Virus record (IMG/VR): IMGVR_UViG_3300010400_000010
Coordinates: 1 to 52,733 of that record
Origin: a virus
DNA length: 52,733 nucleotides
Direction: 5' to 3' (one strand)
Positions 40,801 through 48,248 of the stretch are shown one piece after another; positions within the stretch are counted from its first letter, which is position 1; each line of letters begins with the position of its first letter. The position numbers and the translations under genes were made by a program. The notes beneath the pieces were generated by a model. The model ran no database searches. It was not told the DNA's origin and saw nothing but the letters and a program-made list of their open reading frames with translations.

Positions 40801-41358
40801 CTATTTCACAATCCTATACCCAACATCACTCACATCAAACTCACATCCAGCAAATTTCTTACAAACCTCTTTTATCTCCGCTTGTTGTTGTTCATTCAAC
40901 AACATTTTTTTCTGAATCAACTCTCCTTCAACGGCCTTTTCAAGTTCTTTCTCCAACTTTCTCCACGGACTGATCACTTCTGGTTGGATTGTTTTGCTCA
41001 CCAACGTTATCAATCTTGCATGTGGTTTAAACCAAATCTCAATCCCCTCACCTCTTACTCTCACCACAATCTCGCTTCTTAAATTTTTGTATTTTTCTTT
41101 CTCTTCACCCTCACTATATTCTGACAACCAACCCAAAGCATCATTAGCTAGAACATACAAACTGCGTGGAACCAAACCACAATCTTTGCTTTCAATTCTT
41201 AGGTCCACTCTTTCAACAATCATCTTGTCAAAATGCGGTTTAAAACGCATTGCATTGTTTGGAGTTTTTGTTGAACGATGTTTTGGAGAAGGGGTTGGTT
41301 TAAGAGATTCAACAACTACGGTTGTTGAGAGGATTTGTTGAATGTCTTGGAGGTTCAT
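40801..41358 (-). CDS. Unknown protein, 185 aa
   Basis: A Pro/Ser/Thr-rich linker (about residues 17-35) follows a short helical N-terminus. The centre is mixed alpha/beta (IVERVDLRIESKDCGL, SEIVVRVRGEGIEIWF) and the C-terminus helical and charged. No domain recognised. It lies after the Tat-signal gene by 6 bases on the same strand. Confidence 0.65.
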   Translation of the reverse strand: MNLQDIQQILSTTVVVESLKPTPSPKHRSTKTPNNAMRFKPHFDKMIVERVDLRIESKDCGLVPRSLYVLANDALGWLSEYSEGEEKEKYKNLRSEIVVRVRGEGIEIWFKPHARLITLVSKTIQPEVISPWRKLEKELEKAVEGELIQKKMLLNEQQQAEIKEVCKKFAGCEFDVSDVGYRIVK

Positions 41359-41364
41359 AAAAAA

Positions 41365-41715
41365 TTAAATGTTAGCGTAGTCTTTTAGATTGTAACCACG
41401 CTGGAATTCTTCTACATCAAAATGGTTTTTTGGATTGGGGCCGACAACTAGAAGTTCACAAACATCTTTGTTTTTTGGATTAAGAATTGATCGTTTCATC
41501 CAATAATGATTATCAATTTCTTTTTCTGGTCCACTAAATTCTCCAGTTACTAGATCAAATTCTCTGATAGTAAGTTTGTGACATCCAGCATACATCCATT
41601 TAGGACGAACAATCTTCTTCTCAACTTTCCAAACTCGTCCAGCAGAAGGAAGAATTGTAAATCCTGCTGTTGCAACTAGAAGAGAACCTAGAAAATTACG
41701 ACGAGATGAGATCAT
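41365..41715 (-). CDS. Protein with twin-arginine (Tat) signal peptide, 116 aa
   Basis: The N-terminus MISSRRNFLGSLLVATAGF carries the Tat motif S-R-R-x-F-L followed by a moderately hydrophobic core and a possible cleavage after PSA. The mature part (about 90 residues) has basic beta-rich sequence (KIVRPKWMYAGCHKLTIREF) and LLVVGPNPKN, with no cofactor motif. Tat substrates are exported folded. A phage gene with such a signal is unusual. It could be captured from the host or act on the periplasm during infection. A hairpin (41729-41752) lies just upstream. Confidence 0.75.
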   Translation of the reverse strand: MISSRRNFLGSLLVATAGFTILPSAGRVWKVEKKIVRPKWMYAGCHKLTIREFDLVTGEFSGPEKEIDNHYWMKRSILNPKNKDVCELLVVGPNPKNHFDVEEFQRGYNLKDYANI

Positions 41716-41728
41716 TTGAAAAGATGGT

Positions 41729-41752
41729 TGGCATACTATAACTGGTATGCCA
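41729..41752 (-). terminator. Hairpin between the sigma-54-driven gene and the Tat gene
   Basis: TGGCATAC/GTATGCCA form a perfect 8-base-pair stem with an 8-base loop. On the minus strand it lies 20 bases after the stop of the 41772-42260 gene and is followed by AACCATCTTTT. It probably limits read-through from the strong P3 promoter. It contains TGGCAT on both strands but no GC at the -12 position, so it is not a promoter. Confidence 0.6.
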
Positions 41753-41771
41753 GCAGTTGTTAACTGTTGTT

Positions 41772-42260
41772 TTAAACTGTTGGAGCCGGAGCCGCATCCC
41801 CCGCATCTTCCAACAACTTCGCTTTCATCTTCTCCAACAAGGCCAAACCACCTTGAACATCTCCTTTGGAGAACAACTCTTGGGCTTCTTTCATCAGCAT
41901 GTTCGCACTCTTTTCACGAGTTCCAGGACGCCAAGCTGTAGCTTGTTCTTGAGTGAACAAAACTCCATCAGGAGATTTCGCCTTCAAACGCGCACGAAAC
42001 GCATCAAGAGTTTCACCTTTCTTCAACTCATGATCGAGCTTCACTTTCGTACGAAGCTTTGCTGCAATAGAAGTGTTGGCCAGATCAAGAATAGCTTGGA
42101 CTCCATAATCCAAGGTGAGCTTGTCAAGGTTGTTGTATTCAGGAATGATAAAGGTGTAACCGTTAAGATCACCCTTTCCGTAGGTTTCCTTTAGAAATTC
42201 CACATCAGGTTTGGGAACAACTGTCGGAACTGGATTGATTGGTACTGTTGGATCACTCAT
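41772..42260 (-). CDS. Abundant-looking unknown protein driven by sigma-54-type promoter P3
   Basis: The 162-residue protein has a Pro/Val-rich N-terminus, a small beta part (NGYTFIIPEYNNLDKLTL) and helices (AILDLANTSIAAKLRTKV, MLMKEAQELFSKGD) with an Ala/Pro end. Codons are biased (CGT, AAC, TAC, AAG) like the capsid gene. It is alone between P3 and a terminator-like hairpin, inside the otherwise replication-type strand. Its architecture resembles that of the 52403/407 protein, also driven by a sigma-54-type promoter. A DNA- or host-protein-binding role at high copy is possible, but the family is unknown. Confidence 0.8.
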   Translation of the reverse strand: MSDPTVPINPVPTVVPKPDVEFLKETYGKGDLNGYTFIIPEYNNLDKLTLDYGVQAILDLANTSIAAKLRTKVKLDHELKKGETLDAFRARLKAKSPDGVLFTQEQATAWRPGTREKSANMLMKEAQELFSKGDVQGGLALLEKMKAKLLEDAGDAAPAPTV

Positions 42261-42303
42261 GTTTTTGTTTTGTTTTGGGTTTGTTGCTTGTTTTTCCCTA
42301 GAT

Positions 42304-42322
42304 TCTCAACTAGATGTTGAGA
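42304..42322 (-). promoter_or_regulatory. Hairpin in the leader of the P3 transcript
   Basis: TCTCAAC/GTTGAGA form a perfect 7-base-pair stem with loop TAGAT in the leader. It is followed on the minus strand by an A/C-rich stretch (CAAACCCAAAACAAAACA) before the ATG. This matches the hairpin-plus-unstructured layout of the capsid leader. Confidence 0.55.
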
Positions 42323-42339
42323 GTTATCGTCGGGTTTGT

Positions 42340-42351
42340 TTGACATGTCAA
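42340..42351. promoter_or_regulatory. Palindrome at the start of the P3 transcript
   Basis: TTGACATGTCAA is a perfect 12-base palindrome overlapping the predicted P3 start site. It is placed where an operator could act. A related broken version (TTGACAACTATTGGTGTCA) lies near 52320-52340 in the leader of the other sigma-54-driven unknown gene. Confidence 0.4.
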
Positions 42352-42356
42352 TGCTA

Positions 42357-42373
42357 AGCAAGAAGCGTGCCAA
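42357..42373 (-). promoter_or_regulatory. Sigma-54-type promoter P3 (perfect consensus)
   Basis: Read on the minus strand, TTGGCACGCTTCTTGCT matches the -24/-12 consensus at every defined base. The predicted start is near 42347, about 86 bases before the ATG at 42260. It lies in a 136-base gap. Confidence 0.9.
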
Positions 42374-42396
42374 GCGTTCTGGTTATATAAGTAGGT

Positions 42397-42735
42397 TCAA
42401 TAACATCCTCGGCAACCGTCATCTTCTTGTAGATAAGTTTCTGCATCAAGCGGAATTGAACTATGATGCCATTGGTGACGAAGACTAGTTACACTTCCCG
42501 GCATCATTAACATCCAGAACATATCTCCTCCATTAAGTGGAACATCCAAAAATGGATCAACAATGCCGTGAGCTTTTTCTTTTGGACACTTGTAAACATT
42601 TTCACCAGAGAACATGATAAAGTCTCCGGCTTTAAGTTGCTCATCTTCTCCAGATTTTACTGGTAGAACTGGAACATGAATTGCGTCACGGTGTGAATCG
42701 GTGTTAGTTATTAGTTGGCCTAGTTTGATTTCCAT
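42397..42735 (-). CDS. Conserved phage protein of unknown function, 112 aa
   Basis: The pattern TDSHRDAIHVPVLPVKSGED, then LKAGDFIMFSGENVYKCP and a late DPFLDVPLNGGDMFWMLMMP is of a type I associate with small conserved phage proteins (R-D-A-I-H, then L-x-x-G-D). The C-terminus ends with two Cys (DGCRGCY). The fold is probably beta-rich. The role is unknown. It is the gene immediately upstream of P3. Confidence 0.65.
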   Translation of the reverse strand: MEIKLGQLITNTDSHRDAIHVPVLPVKSGEDEQLKAGDFIMFSGENVYKCPKEKAHGIVDPFLDVPLNGGDMFWMLMMPGSVTSLRHQWHHSSIPLDAETYLQEDDGCRGCY

Positions 42736-42759
42736 AATTTTTAGTTGCTGGATGGTTTT

Positions 42760-42951
42760 TCAGACTGTGAGTTTTTCTATCAGTTGATCTAGTTTATCTA
42801 GTTCTTTGGTTGATTTTTGTTGTTTCTCTTTCACATACAAGTCTTGCCAATAGGTGACGACTTGTTGTAAATCTTTTGAATTTGCTCTACATATTCCTTC
42901 TGAGATGTCGTTGGAAATTTGAAGAATTTTGGGTTCAGTTAGTTTTTTCAT
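42760..42951 (-). CDS. Small helical protein, 63 aa
   Basis: A helical charged protein (LQQVVTYWQDLYVKEKQQKS) with no recognised motif, closely spaced between its neighbours. Confidence 0.55.
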   Translation of the reverse strand: MKKLTEPKILQISNDISEGICRANSKDLQQVVTYWQDLYVKEKQQKSTKELDKLDQLIEKLTV

Positions 42952-42963
42952 TTGATAACTTTG

Positions 42964-43836
42964 TTATACAACCACTGGTGGTTTTCCATCTGAGCCAAGA
43001 ATTTCACAAATCTTTTTAACATTTGATTTTTGTTTTCCAATAAGCCATTCGATTCCTTGGTGTGTATCACGTAATTGATTGATAGTATTATTGTCATTAT
43101 GGTGTTGAATAGCCAAGCAACAAGCTTTAATAGCTTTAAAATGTCCAGTTCCACCAGTCGCTTTGTGTATTTCAATATACTTAATAAGACCTAACACTGG
43201 TGAACCTTTTGTCATGCCTTCCAGCGTAAACAACTGCTCTGCAAAATCATCAGCACCTTGTCTGTTAAACTCTCTATACATTGCAAGTGGTCCTAAAATA
43301 TATGATTTCATCACTTTATTAGAATGATGCATTACAATCATTAATTGACGTAGATTTGTGTCATATATTTCCAATATGCCTTTACATTGTGTAGCTGTGA
43401 TCTTTTGATCTTGTCGTTGAGCTGCAATAATTCCAACCACACGACAAGCAGAGGTAATTTGTAATACACAGCTAACTCCTTCAAGTTTAAGAGCATCAGC
43501 CACAGTGCGTTTCTTTCCACTATCAAGCGTGTCGATTATTTTAATGCCGTCTTTCTCAACTGGAAGACCGGTAACTACAAAAGTTATTAGTGGAACATCT
43601 GATTTTACACAAGCCCATAAACGATGTTGGCCGTCTACAAGATTGTCGTTGATATCGAACTTTATACTTTCTCCATTTAAGCTCCATTGACCTAATCTCA
43701 TTGATGTTGCATAAGAATCTACAGAGCCCTGTGATACAGATCGTTGACGGAACTCGTCATTTTCAATTCGATTGTTGTGTTTTGCTAAGATTTCTGCTGC
43801 TTGAGTTGGTGTGATGGTGGTTTGTTTTATGTTCAT
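42964..43836 (-). CDS. ParB/DGQHR-like protein
   Basis: The 290-residue protein has the core RSVSQGSVDSYATSMRLG, GESIKFDINDNLVDGQHRLW and a later IKIIDTLDSGKKRTVADAL. These are the conserved parts of the ParB/sulfiredoxin-like nucleotidase group with the DGQHR motif. Phage members may bind or hydrolyse nucleotides and act on DNA or regulators. It lies next to the sigma-54 activator gene, possibly in one operon. Confidence 0.7.
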   Translation of the reverse strand: MNIKQTTITPTQAAEILAKHNNRIENDEFRQRSVSQGSVDSYATSMRLGQWSLNGESIKFDINDNLVDGQHRLWACVKSDVPLITFVVTGLPVEKDGIKIIDTLDSGKKRTVADALKLEGVSCVLQITSACRVVGIIAAQRQDQKITATQCKGILEIYDTNLRQLMIVMHHSNKVMKSYILGPLAMYREFNRQGADDFAEQLFTLEGMTKGSPVLGLIKYIEIHKATGGTGHFKAIKACCLAIQHHNDNNTINQLRDTHQGIEWLIGKQKSNVKKICEILGSDGKPPVVV

Positions 43837-43878
43837 GATGGTTTTTTGTTGGTGGTTAATGGTTGAAATTGATTGATT

Positions 43879-44706
43879 TTAAAGAAGGTCTTCCTCCGTT
43901 ATAGATTCTATTCCAAGTGTTTCAACTTGACGTTTAAGGTTTAGTAATTGACGAACGTTGCCACTTAACAGTCGTTGGACTTTTGCACCAACTTTTTCTT
44001 GTGAGGCTGGTTTGGTTTGTTGGATCATGTTGGTTAGTTCTGGTGGTAGGTTGAATAGTTCTAGGTCGCCGGCCCTTTCTCTTAATGGAAGAATTTTTAG
44101 TTTGAAGCAACTCAATCTTTCATATAAGTCCCGTCGAAAGGTTCCTTTTTCAATCAATCTTAATAAGTCTCTGTGAGTTGCAAATACAAACCTACACTCA
44201 GCAATCGACTCACTACTACTTCCTACTTGTCTGTATGTACTTTCTTGAAGCAATCTTAACAACTTAACTTGTTGCATATTGTGTAAGTCTCCTATCTCAT
44301 CAATAAACAATGTTCCTCCTGTTGCTTGTTCTATCAAACCTTTTCTATCCCTATCAGCTCCAGTATAGGAGCCTTTTTTACTTCCAAACAACTCGGCTTC
44401 AAACAATGTGTCAGTAATGGCGTTAATGTTGACTGCTACAAACTCTCCTGTTCTAGTTCCGTGGAGAATTTTAGCAATGAGTTCTTTTCCAGTACCACTC
44501 TCTCCAGTTATTAGGACTGGTTCTTTTAGAACCGAGAGCTTTATAGCATTTTGTTTTAGTTTGATACAAGTTGGATTTTGAGTTTTGAAACAATCCATTG
44601 CATTATGTGTTGTTGTGGCTTGGATTATCCCTAGCTCAGACGCCAGCTTTCTTGCTTCTGGTGGGATGGATTTAGAAATGAGTTTGTTGATTTCGTCGGG
44701 GGACAT
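43879..44706 (-). CDS. Sigma-54 activator (bacterial enhancer-binding protein AAA+ domain), no DNA-binding domain
   Basis: From ATG 44706 the protein has 275 residues. An ATG at 44760 would overlap the upstream gene by 46 bases. It has Walker A GESGTGKE (68-75), the sigma-54-contacting loop GSYTGA (112-117, consensus GAFTGA), Walker B GTLFIDEIGDL (DE 136-137), sensor I ATHRD (176-180), arginine finger region FRRDLYERLSCF (190-201) and sensor II SGNVRQLLNL (248-257). The first about 50 residues are not a known regulatory domain, and the Fis-type HTH normally at the C-terminus is absent. Known relatives without HTH (such as FlgR or CtcC) act from solution. It should remodel host RpoN-RNA polymerase at the seven -24/-12 sites here. 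Confidence 0.92.
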   Translation of the reverse strand: MSPDEINKLISKSIPPEARKLASELGIIQATTTHNAMDCFKTQNPTCIKLKQNAIKLSVLKEPVLITGESGTGKELIAKILHGTRTGEFVAVNINAITDTLFEAELFGSKKGSYTGADRDRKGLIEQATGGTLFIDEIGDLHNMQQVKLLRLLQESTYRQVGSSSESIAECRFVFATHRDLLRLIEKGTFRRDLYERLSCFKLKILPLRERAGDLELFNLPPELTNMIQQTKPASQEKVGAKVQRLLSGNVRQLLNLKRQVETLGIESITEEDLL

Positions 44707-44714
44707 AAGAGATG

Positions 44715-44906
44715 TTAGGTGATTTGTTTCTTTTTCATTAACTTGCGGCATGTTTTGCATGTAACTTGATCATCCATCATGAAAAATCCATTATGAATAC
44801 CTGATAAAGATTTTGTATGCTTTGCTCCACATAATGTTTTAATGGATTTTGGGTATGTGATCGGCATTCCTTTTTTGGCTGTTAGTTTGTGTATTTTGTT
44901 TTTCAT
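44715..44906 (-). CDS. Small Cys-containing protein, 63 aa
   Basis: Basic 63-residue protein with Cys residues (TLCGAKHTKS; QVTCKTCRKLMKKK) that could bind one zinc ion. It ends 8 bases before the activator start and overlaps the upstream gene by ATGA. It may be a DNA-binding partner of the activator, but this is only positional. Confidence 0.6.
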   Translation of the reverse strand: MKNKIHKLTAKKGMPITYPKSIKTLCGAKHTKSLSGIHNGFFMMDDQVTCKTCRKLMKKKQIT

Positions 44907-45238
44907 AACAGGTTATTTTTAGCTTTGTTAAAAACTACTCCTTTATAACTACTCCACATTTTCTTTGCTTCTTCTCCTTTAAACACTAACCGATGGTTGT
45001 TTGGAAATATAAACTCACAACAATAGGTCCACTTGTCGAGAATGCCTAATCTTGTGGCTCGTTGGAGTTCGTTCTCTCCGGGATATAATGGATGAGGATG
45101 ACATAGTCCTGTTGGCATTATTACAATACCATTTATTGTTGCACAAAGAGGTTTTACTCTACACTCTACTCCTTTCCCATTATCCCACCATTCTCTAGCA
45201 TAAAGGACTTTTCGGAGATTTGGAAGTGAAGATTTCAT
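44903..45238 (-). CDS. Unknown protein, 111 aa
   Basis: Mixed alpha/beta protein with Cys/Trp residues (CRVKPLCATINGIVIMP; LDKWTYCCEFIFPNNHRLVF). It overlaps both neighbours by ATGA, so the genes from 45492 down to 44715 are translated as a chain ending next to the activator. No family recognised. Confidence 0.6.
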   Translation of the reverse strand: MKSSLPNLRKVLYAREWWDNGKGVECRVKPLCATINGIVIMPTGLCHPHPLYPGENELQRATRLGILDKWTYCCEFIFPNNHRLVFKGEEAKKMWSSYKGVVFNKAKNNLL

Positions 45239-45492
45239 ACTTTATAATCTATTTGGGTTTTACTAATTTGTTCTATTGCTTTTTTAACATCCACTAACTT
45301 TCTATCCATCCACCATGCTATTTGTTCTGGTGTTCGATTTTTCAAAAGGTGCCGTTGGAGTTCTTTTTTGTCGATCTTTACATTTTGAGTTCTTAGTTTA
45401 AAATTTGCACGTGGTGCATAATCTTTGGGGCCGGATGTTGTGTCTAGGGATTGTTTTCTTAGTTTGTTAGTTTTATCTCGTATTCTTCTCAT
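45235..45492 (-). CDS. Small basic HTH-like protein upstream of the activator, 85 aa
   Basis: The ATG at 45492 is preceded by AAAGGAGAG, a real Shine-Dalgarno, so it is preferred to an ATG at 45570 lying inside the upstream gene. The N-terminus is Arg/Lys-rich. The C-terminal half (ELQRHLLKNRTPEQIAWWMD, then RKLVDVKKAIEQI) looks like a helix-turn-helix. Being two genes from the activator, which has no DNA-binding domain, it is a candidate to supply sequence recognition. That is inference. Confidence 0.55.
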   Translation of the reverse strand: MRRIRDKTNKLRKQSLDTTSGPKDYAPRANFKLRTQNVKIDKKELQRHLLKNRTPEQIAWWMDRKLVDVKKAIEQISKTQIDYKV

Positions 45493-45505
45493 AATCTCTC
45501 CTTTC

Positions 45506-46510
45506 TTACATCGCCCAGCTTCCTTCATTTCCTTCTCCAAACTGATCTCCCAACCCATCATGTGACACAATCTTATACAATCCTGTCAACATGAGTTTGA
45601 ATTTCTCTATAATCTGTTCTTTGTTGTTTTCGTTTGCTACGTCGAAAACCAAACTGTTTTCTTTTTCATTGATTTTCAACTCTTCAGGAGTGATGGATTG
45701 CATTGTAGAGCCATATCCACCTTTGGTTGTCATGTTGTCAAAACCATAGAGCTTAATAACTTTTGTCTCAAACATCTCTTCCAATCTAAAAACAAATCTC
45801 CTAAGCATAAACGCACTACAAATTGCCACTAGCATTTTATGCTCATCAAACATTTCGTTGAAAGATTTGATCTTAATGTATGTTATTGTACATTCACTAC
45901 TATCTCTTCCCCAACTACTGTTGGAGATTGGAAAATATGCATAAACTTCAGTGTTAAAACCGATGGTTTCTAGATGATAGATAAGAGAATACATTAGAGA
46001 ACCCCGAACAAAAAACATATCAGGATCAATATTACTGTTGTTTGCGCAATTCATATAGATTGTTTGAAGTTTGTTTCCAATCTTGATGGAGTTTTCATCT
46101 TGGGTTTCTTCTACAAAATGTGTCGGTCCACAATCTGAGACGGCCATACCCATGTCTATGGTTCCTCCACTTACTACATGATGTTGGGTTTTTTGAAAGC
46201 TTTGAGAAGGGAGGATTTTCTCAAATAGTTCTTTTGGTAAACTTTCTTGGACTTTCTTGAGAGTGTCTGCTCCTTCTTTCCAGCCTTTGAGTAAAAAAGA
46301 AATGGCTTCTTCTAAAATTTGCGTTCCACTCCATGGATTGAGGCCGAATTCTTGACTCTCAGAACATGGAGTAAACTGTTGCTTATAAGAGTCTGGTAGT
46401 TCTTTTTGAACTATCTCTACAAAGTTTTCCCAATCAAGTTCTAGTTTGGAGGCTTTTAAACCTTTGATTTTGTGAGATAAAAGATTAGGAATTAGATAAG
46501 GTGTGGACAT
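45506..46510 (-). CDS. Partner protein of the MoxR-type ATPase (VWA/DUF7192-like?)
   Basis: From ATG 46510 the product has 334 residues. Earlier in-frame ATGs translate the intergenic hairpin and overlap the ATPase gene. Features are HHVVSGGTIDMGMAVSDCGP, then DMFFVRGSLMYSLIYHLE and a later IVSHDGLGDQFG. This order (a glycine-rich MIDAS-like start and a conserved R-G-x-x followed by an L-x-x-L-E helix) resembles phage proteins paired with MoxR/CbbQ ATPases. By analogy it would be the adaptor or substrate-binding half of a chaperone pair. Confidence 0.55.
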   Translation of the reverse strand: MSTPYLIPNLLSHKIKGLKASKLELDWENFVEIVQKELPDSYKQQFTPCSESQEFGLNPWSGTQILEEAISFLLKGWKEGADTLKKVQESLPKELFEKILPSQSFQKTQHHVVSGGTIDMGMAVSDCGPTHFVEETQDENSIKIGNKLQTIYMNCANNSNIDPDMFFVRGSLMYSLIYHLETIGFNTEVYAYFPISNSSWGRDSSECTITYIKIKSFNEMFDEHKMLVAICSAFMLRRFVFRLEEMFETKVIKLYGFDNMTTKGGYGSTMQSITPEELKINEKENSLVFDVANENNKEQIIEKFKLMLTGLYKIVSHDGLGDQFGEGNEGSWAM

Positions 46511-46541
46511 AAGATATGAGTATGAAAATGAGTTTGTTCTT

Positions 46542-46558
46542 CGGCATCTTCGATGCCG
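46542..46558 (-). promoter_or_regulatory. Hairpin between ATPase and partner genes
   Basis: CGGCATC/GATGCCG is a perfect 7-base-pair stem with a 3-base loop, 31 bases before the ATG at 46510. The stem sequence is the same as at 1849-1868. There is no following T-run, so processing or translational control is more likely than termination. Confidence 0.5.
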
Positions 46559-46568
46559 TTGGATCATT

Positions 46569-48248
46569 TTAGAAAGGTGTATCTTTGGAGATTTTCTTAG
46601 AACCTTGGAAAGATTTTCCTGTTGCAGCATCAAAATCTACACCTACTTCTTGGAATGTGGATTTACCATAACTCTTCGGCTTCAATCCTTGTGGTAACAC
46701 TCTATCAATATCTGTTTGTGAAGTATTTCTAAAAATCACTCCTTTTAAGATTTTGTTAAGATCAGCATTGGGTCGAAACAAAAGCTTTGTGACATTGAGA
46801 ATGTTTCGTGTGGAAACAATAATTTTGAAGTTGTTCTGAGAGATGTTGGTCCTTAACTCAAGGAGGCCGTTGAAAACTTCACAACCTTTTGCATTCCATT
46901 GTTCCAAAGTTACAACACTTCTAACTAACTGTTCTTCAAACTTTATATCATAATCCCAATCAATTGTGTAAAACTCGTTTAAAAACGCGGCATCTAGAGG
47001 ATTACGTCCTACGTATTCTCTTGTTGCTCCATTTCCCCATGTATTCATTGCACACAAGATTCGGGTTTCATCATGTGGGGTGATTTGACCATGAAAAGGA
47101 ATGTTGATACTTTTTGAAAATATCCCTTTCAACACCATCAAGACATTTTCATTTCCAGCATCGCATTCGTCAATAAAACCTAGTCCACCTTCCAAAATCA
47201 CCGGAACTAAATAACCTGGAATATAACTTCCAGAAGAAGATGTGTATCCTACAAAATCATGCAATTGCACACTTCGGCACATTTGTTTTGCACAATAATG
47301 TTTAGAGGCTAAGATTTTACTGATCTGACGTGCTGCCATGGTTTTTCCACTTCCTGTCGGACCAACTAACGCGACTGGAATTCCAGCTTGAAGAACATTT
47401 ATTGCTTCCAACAATTTTGGATGAGTATGTTCTTGGAGTTCTTGAATTGGAGATTCTGGAAGAACCCTGTGTTCAATAACTATCTTTCTTTCAGAGATGT
47501 CTACGGTTTTGAGCTTTTGTTCTACAAGCTCAAGAACTTCATTCTCGTTTAGGGCCGACTCTTGTAGTTTTTGAATTTCTGCTGTTACGATTCTATCTGC
47601 ATTAAATAATAATTCAATATCTGGCTTGACTGCTTCAATTGCAAGTCTTTTAATCATTTCGTCCATTGATGATGTCATATTAGATGGTGTGGTATATGGT
47701 GTTGGTTGAGATTGGATAGATGGAGGTGATGGATATTGTTGAGGTTGTGGAGTTTCTAGTTTTCTTCTGTAGCTATAACCTTTAGTTGGAGTGCGTCCCG
47801 GTTTAACTGTCTGCGTCCATGTTCCATCATCACATAAAAGTTCATCACCCTCTATCAAAAGCTCATGTGATGCTACTAGTCTATAGCCTTCTCCAAACAT
47901 AATTTCTGGAGAAAGTTGAGAAGGTTGTGGTCCAACATATCTTCTAAATCTCGCATTAGTATAACTATTTACTTTTCTTCCAACAGCTTGACTACAAACT
48001 TTCCACTCACAATCTATTCTATTCCAATACTCATCTCCTTTTCCTATTGTTTCATCACCACTAAGTTCTCTGTATTCGTTGTCAGGTTTCATAACTTTTT
48101 CTATTGGACGGCGATATTTAAGACTAGAGCTTATTGGTTGTCCGGGAGTGTTGATGGATTTCTCCCATTTTTTAGATGAATTATTAAATACCTCATCTCC
48201 TTCTTGAAGAATATCTCCATTTTTTAACTCTTGGTATTCTTTTTCCAT
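46569..48248 (-). CDS. MoxR/CbbQ-type AAA+ ATPase with three N-terminal repeats
   Basis: The first about 165 residues are three copies of a module with plan Y-R/Q-E-L...G-D-E...W...G...Y/F-R-R (EYQELKNGDILQEGDEVF, EYRELSGDETIGKGDEYW, GYRLVASHELLIEGDELL). A linker and coiled region follow, then the AAA+ core with Walker A GPTGSGKT, Walker B GGLGFIDECDAG and CAMNTWGNGA. MoxR ATPases remodel partner proteins, usually with a VWA-type companion. The gene downstream is the likely companion. The repeats may bind a surface or DNA target. Confidence 0.8.
   Translation of the reverse strand: MEKEYQELKNGDILQEGDEVFNNSSKKWEKSINTPGQPISSSLKYRRPIEKVMKPDNEYRELSGDETIGKGDEYWNRIDCEWKVCSQAVGRKVNSYTNARFRRYVGPQPSQLSPEIMFGEGYRLVASHELLIEGDELLCDDGTWTQTVKPGRTPTKGYSYRRKLETPQPQQYPSPPSIQSQPTPYTTPSNMTSSMDEMIKRLAIEAVKPDIELLFNADRIVTAEIQKLQESALNENEVLELVEQKLKTVDISERKIVIEHRVLPESPIQELQEHTHPKLLEAINVLQAGIPVALVGPTGSGKTMAARQISKILASKHYCAKQMCRSVQLHDFVGYTSSSGSYIPGYLVPVILEGGLGFIDECDAGNENVLMVLKGIFSKSINIPFHGQITPHDETRILCAMNTWGNGATREYVGRNPLDAAFLNEFYTIDWDYDIKFEEQLVRSVVTLEQWNAKGCEVFNGLLELRTNISQNNFKIIVSTRNILNVTKLLFRPNADLNKILKGVIFRNTSQTDIDRVLPQGLKPKSYGKSTFQEVGVDFDAATGKSFQGSKKISKDTPF

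Noticed and set aside
41729-41752. TGGCAT on both strands as a bidirectional sigma-54 promoter
   Set aside because: Neither strand has GC at the -12 position. The feature is a hairpin.
41757-42194. Plus-strand frame of 145 residues opposite the P3 gene
   Set aside because: It is antisense to a well-supported gene with promoter and codon bias, so it is a shadow frame.
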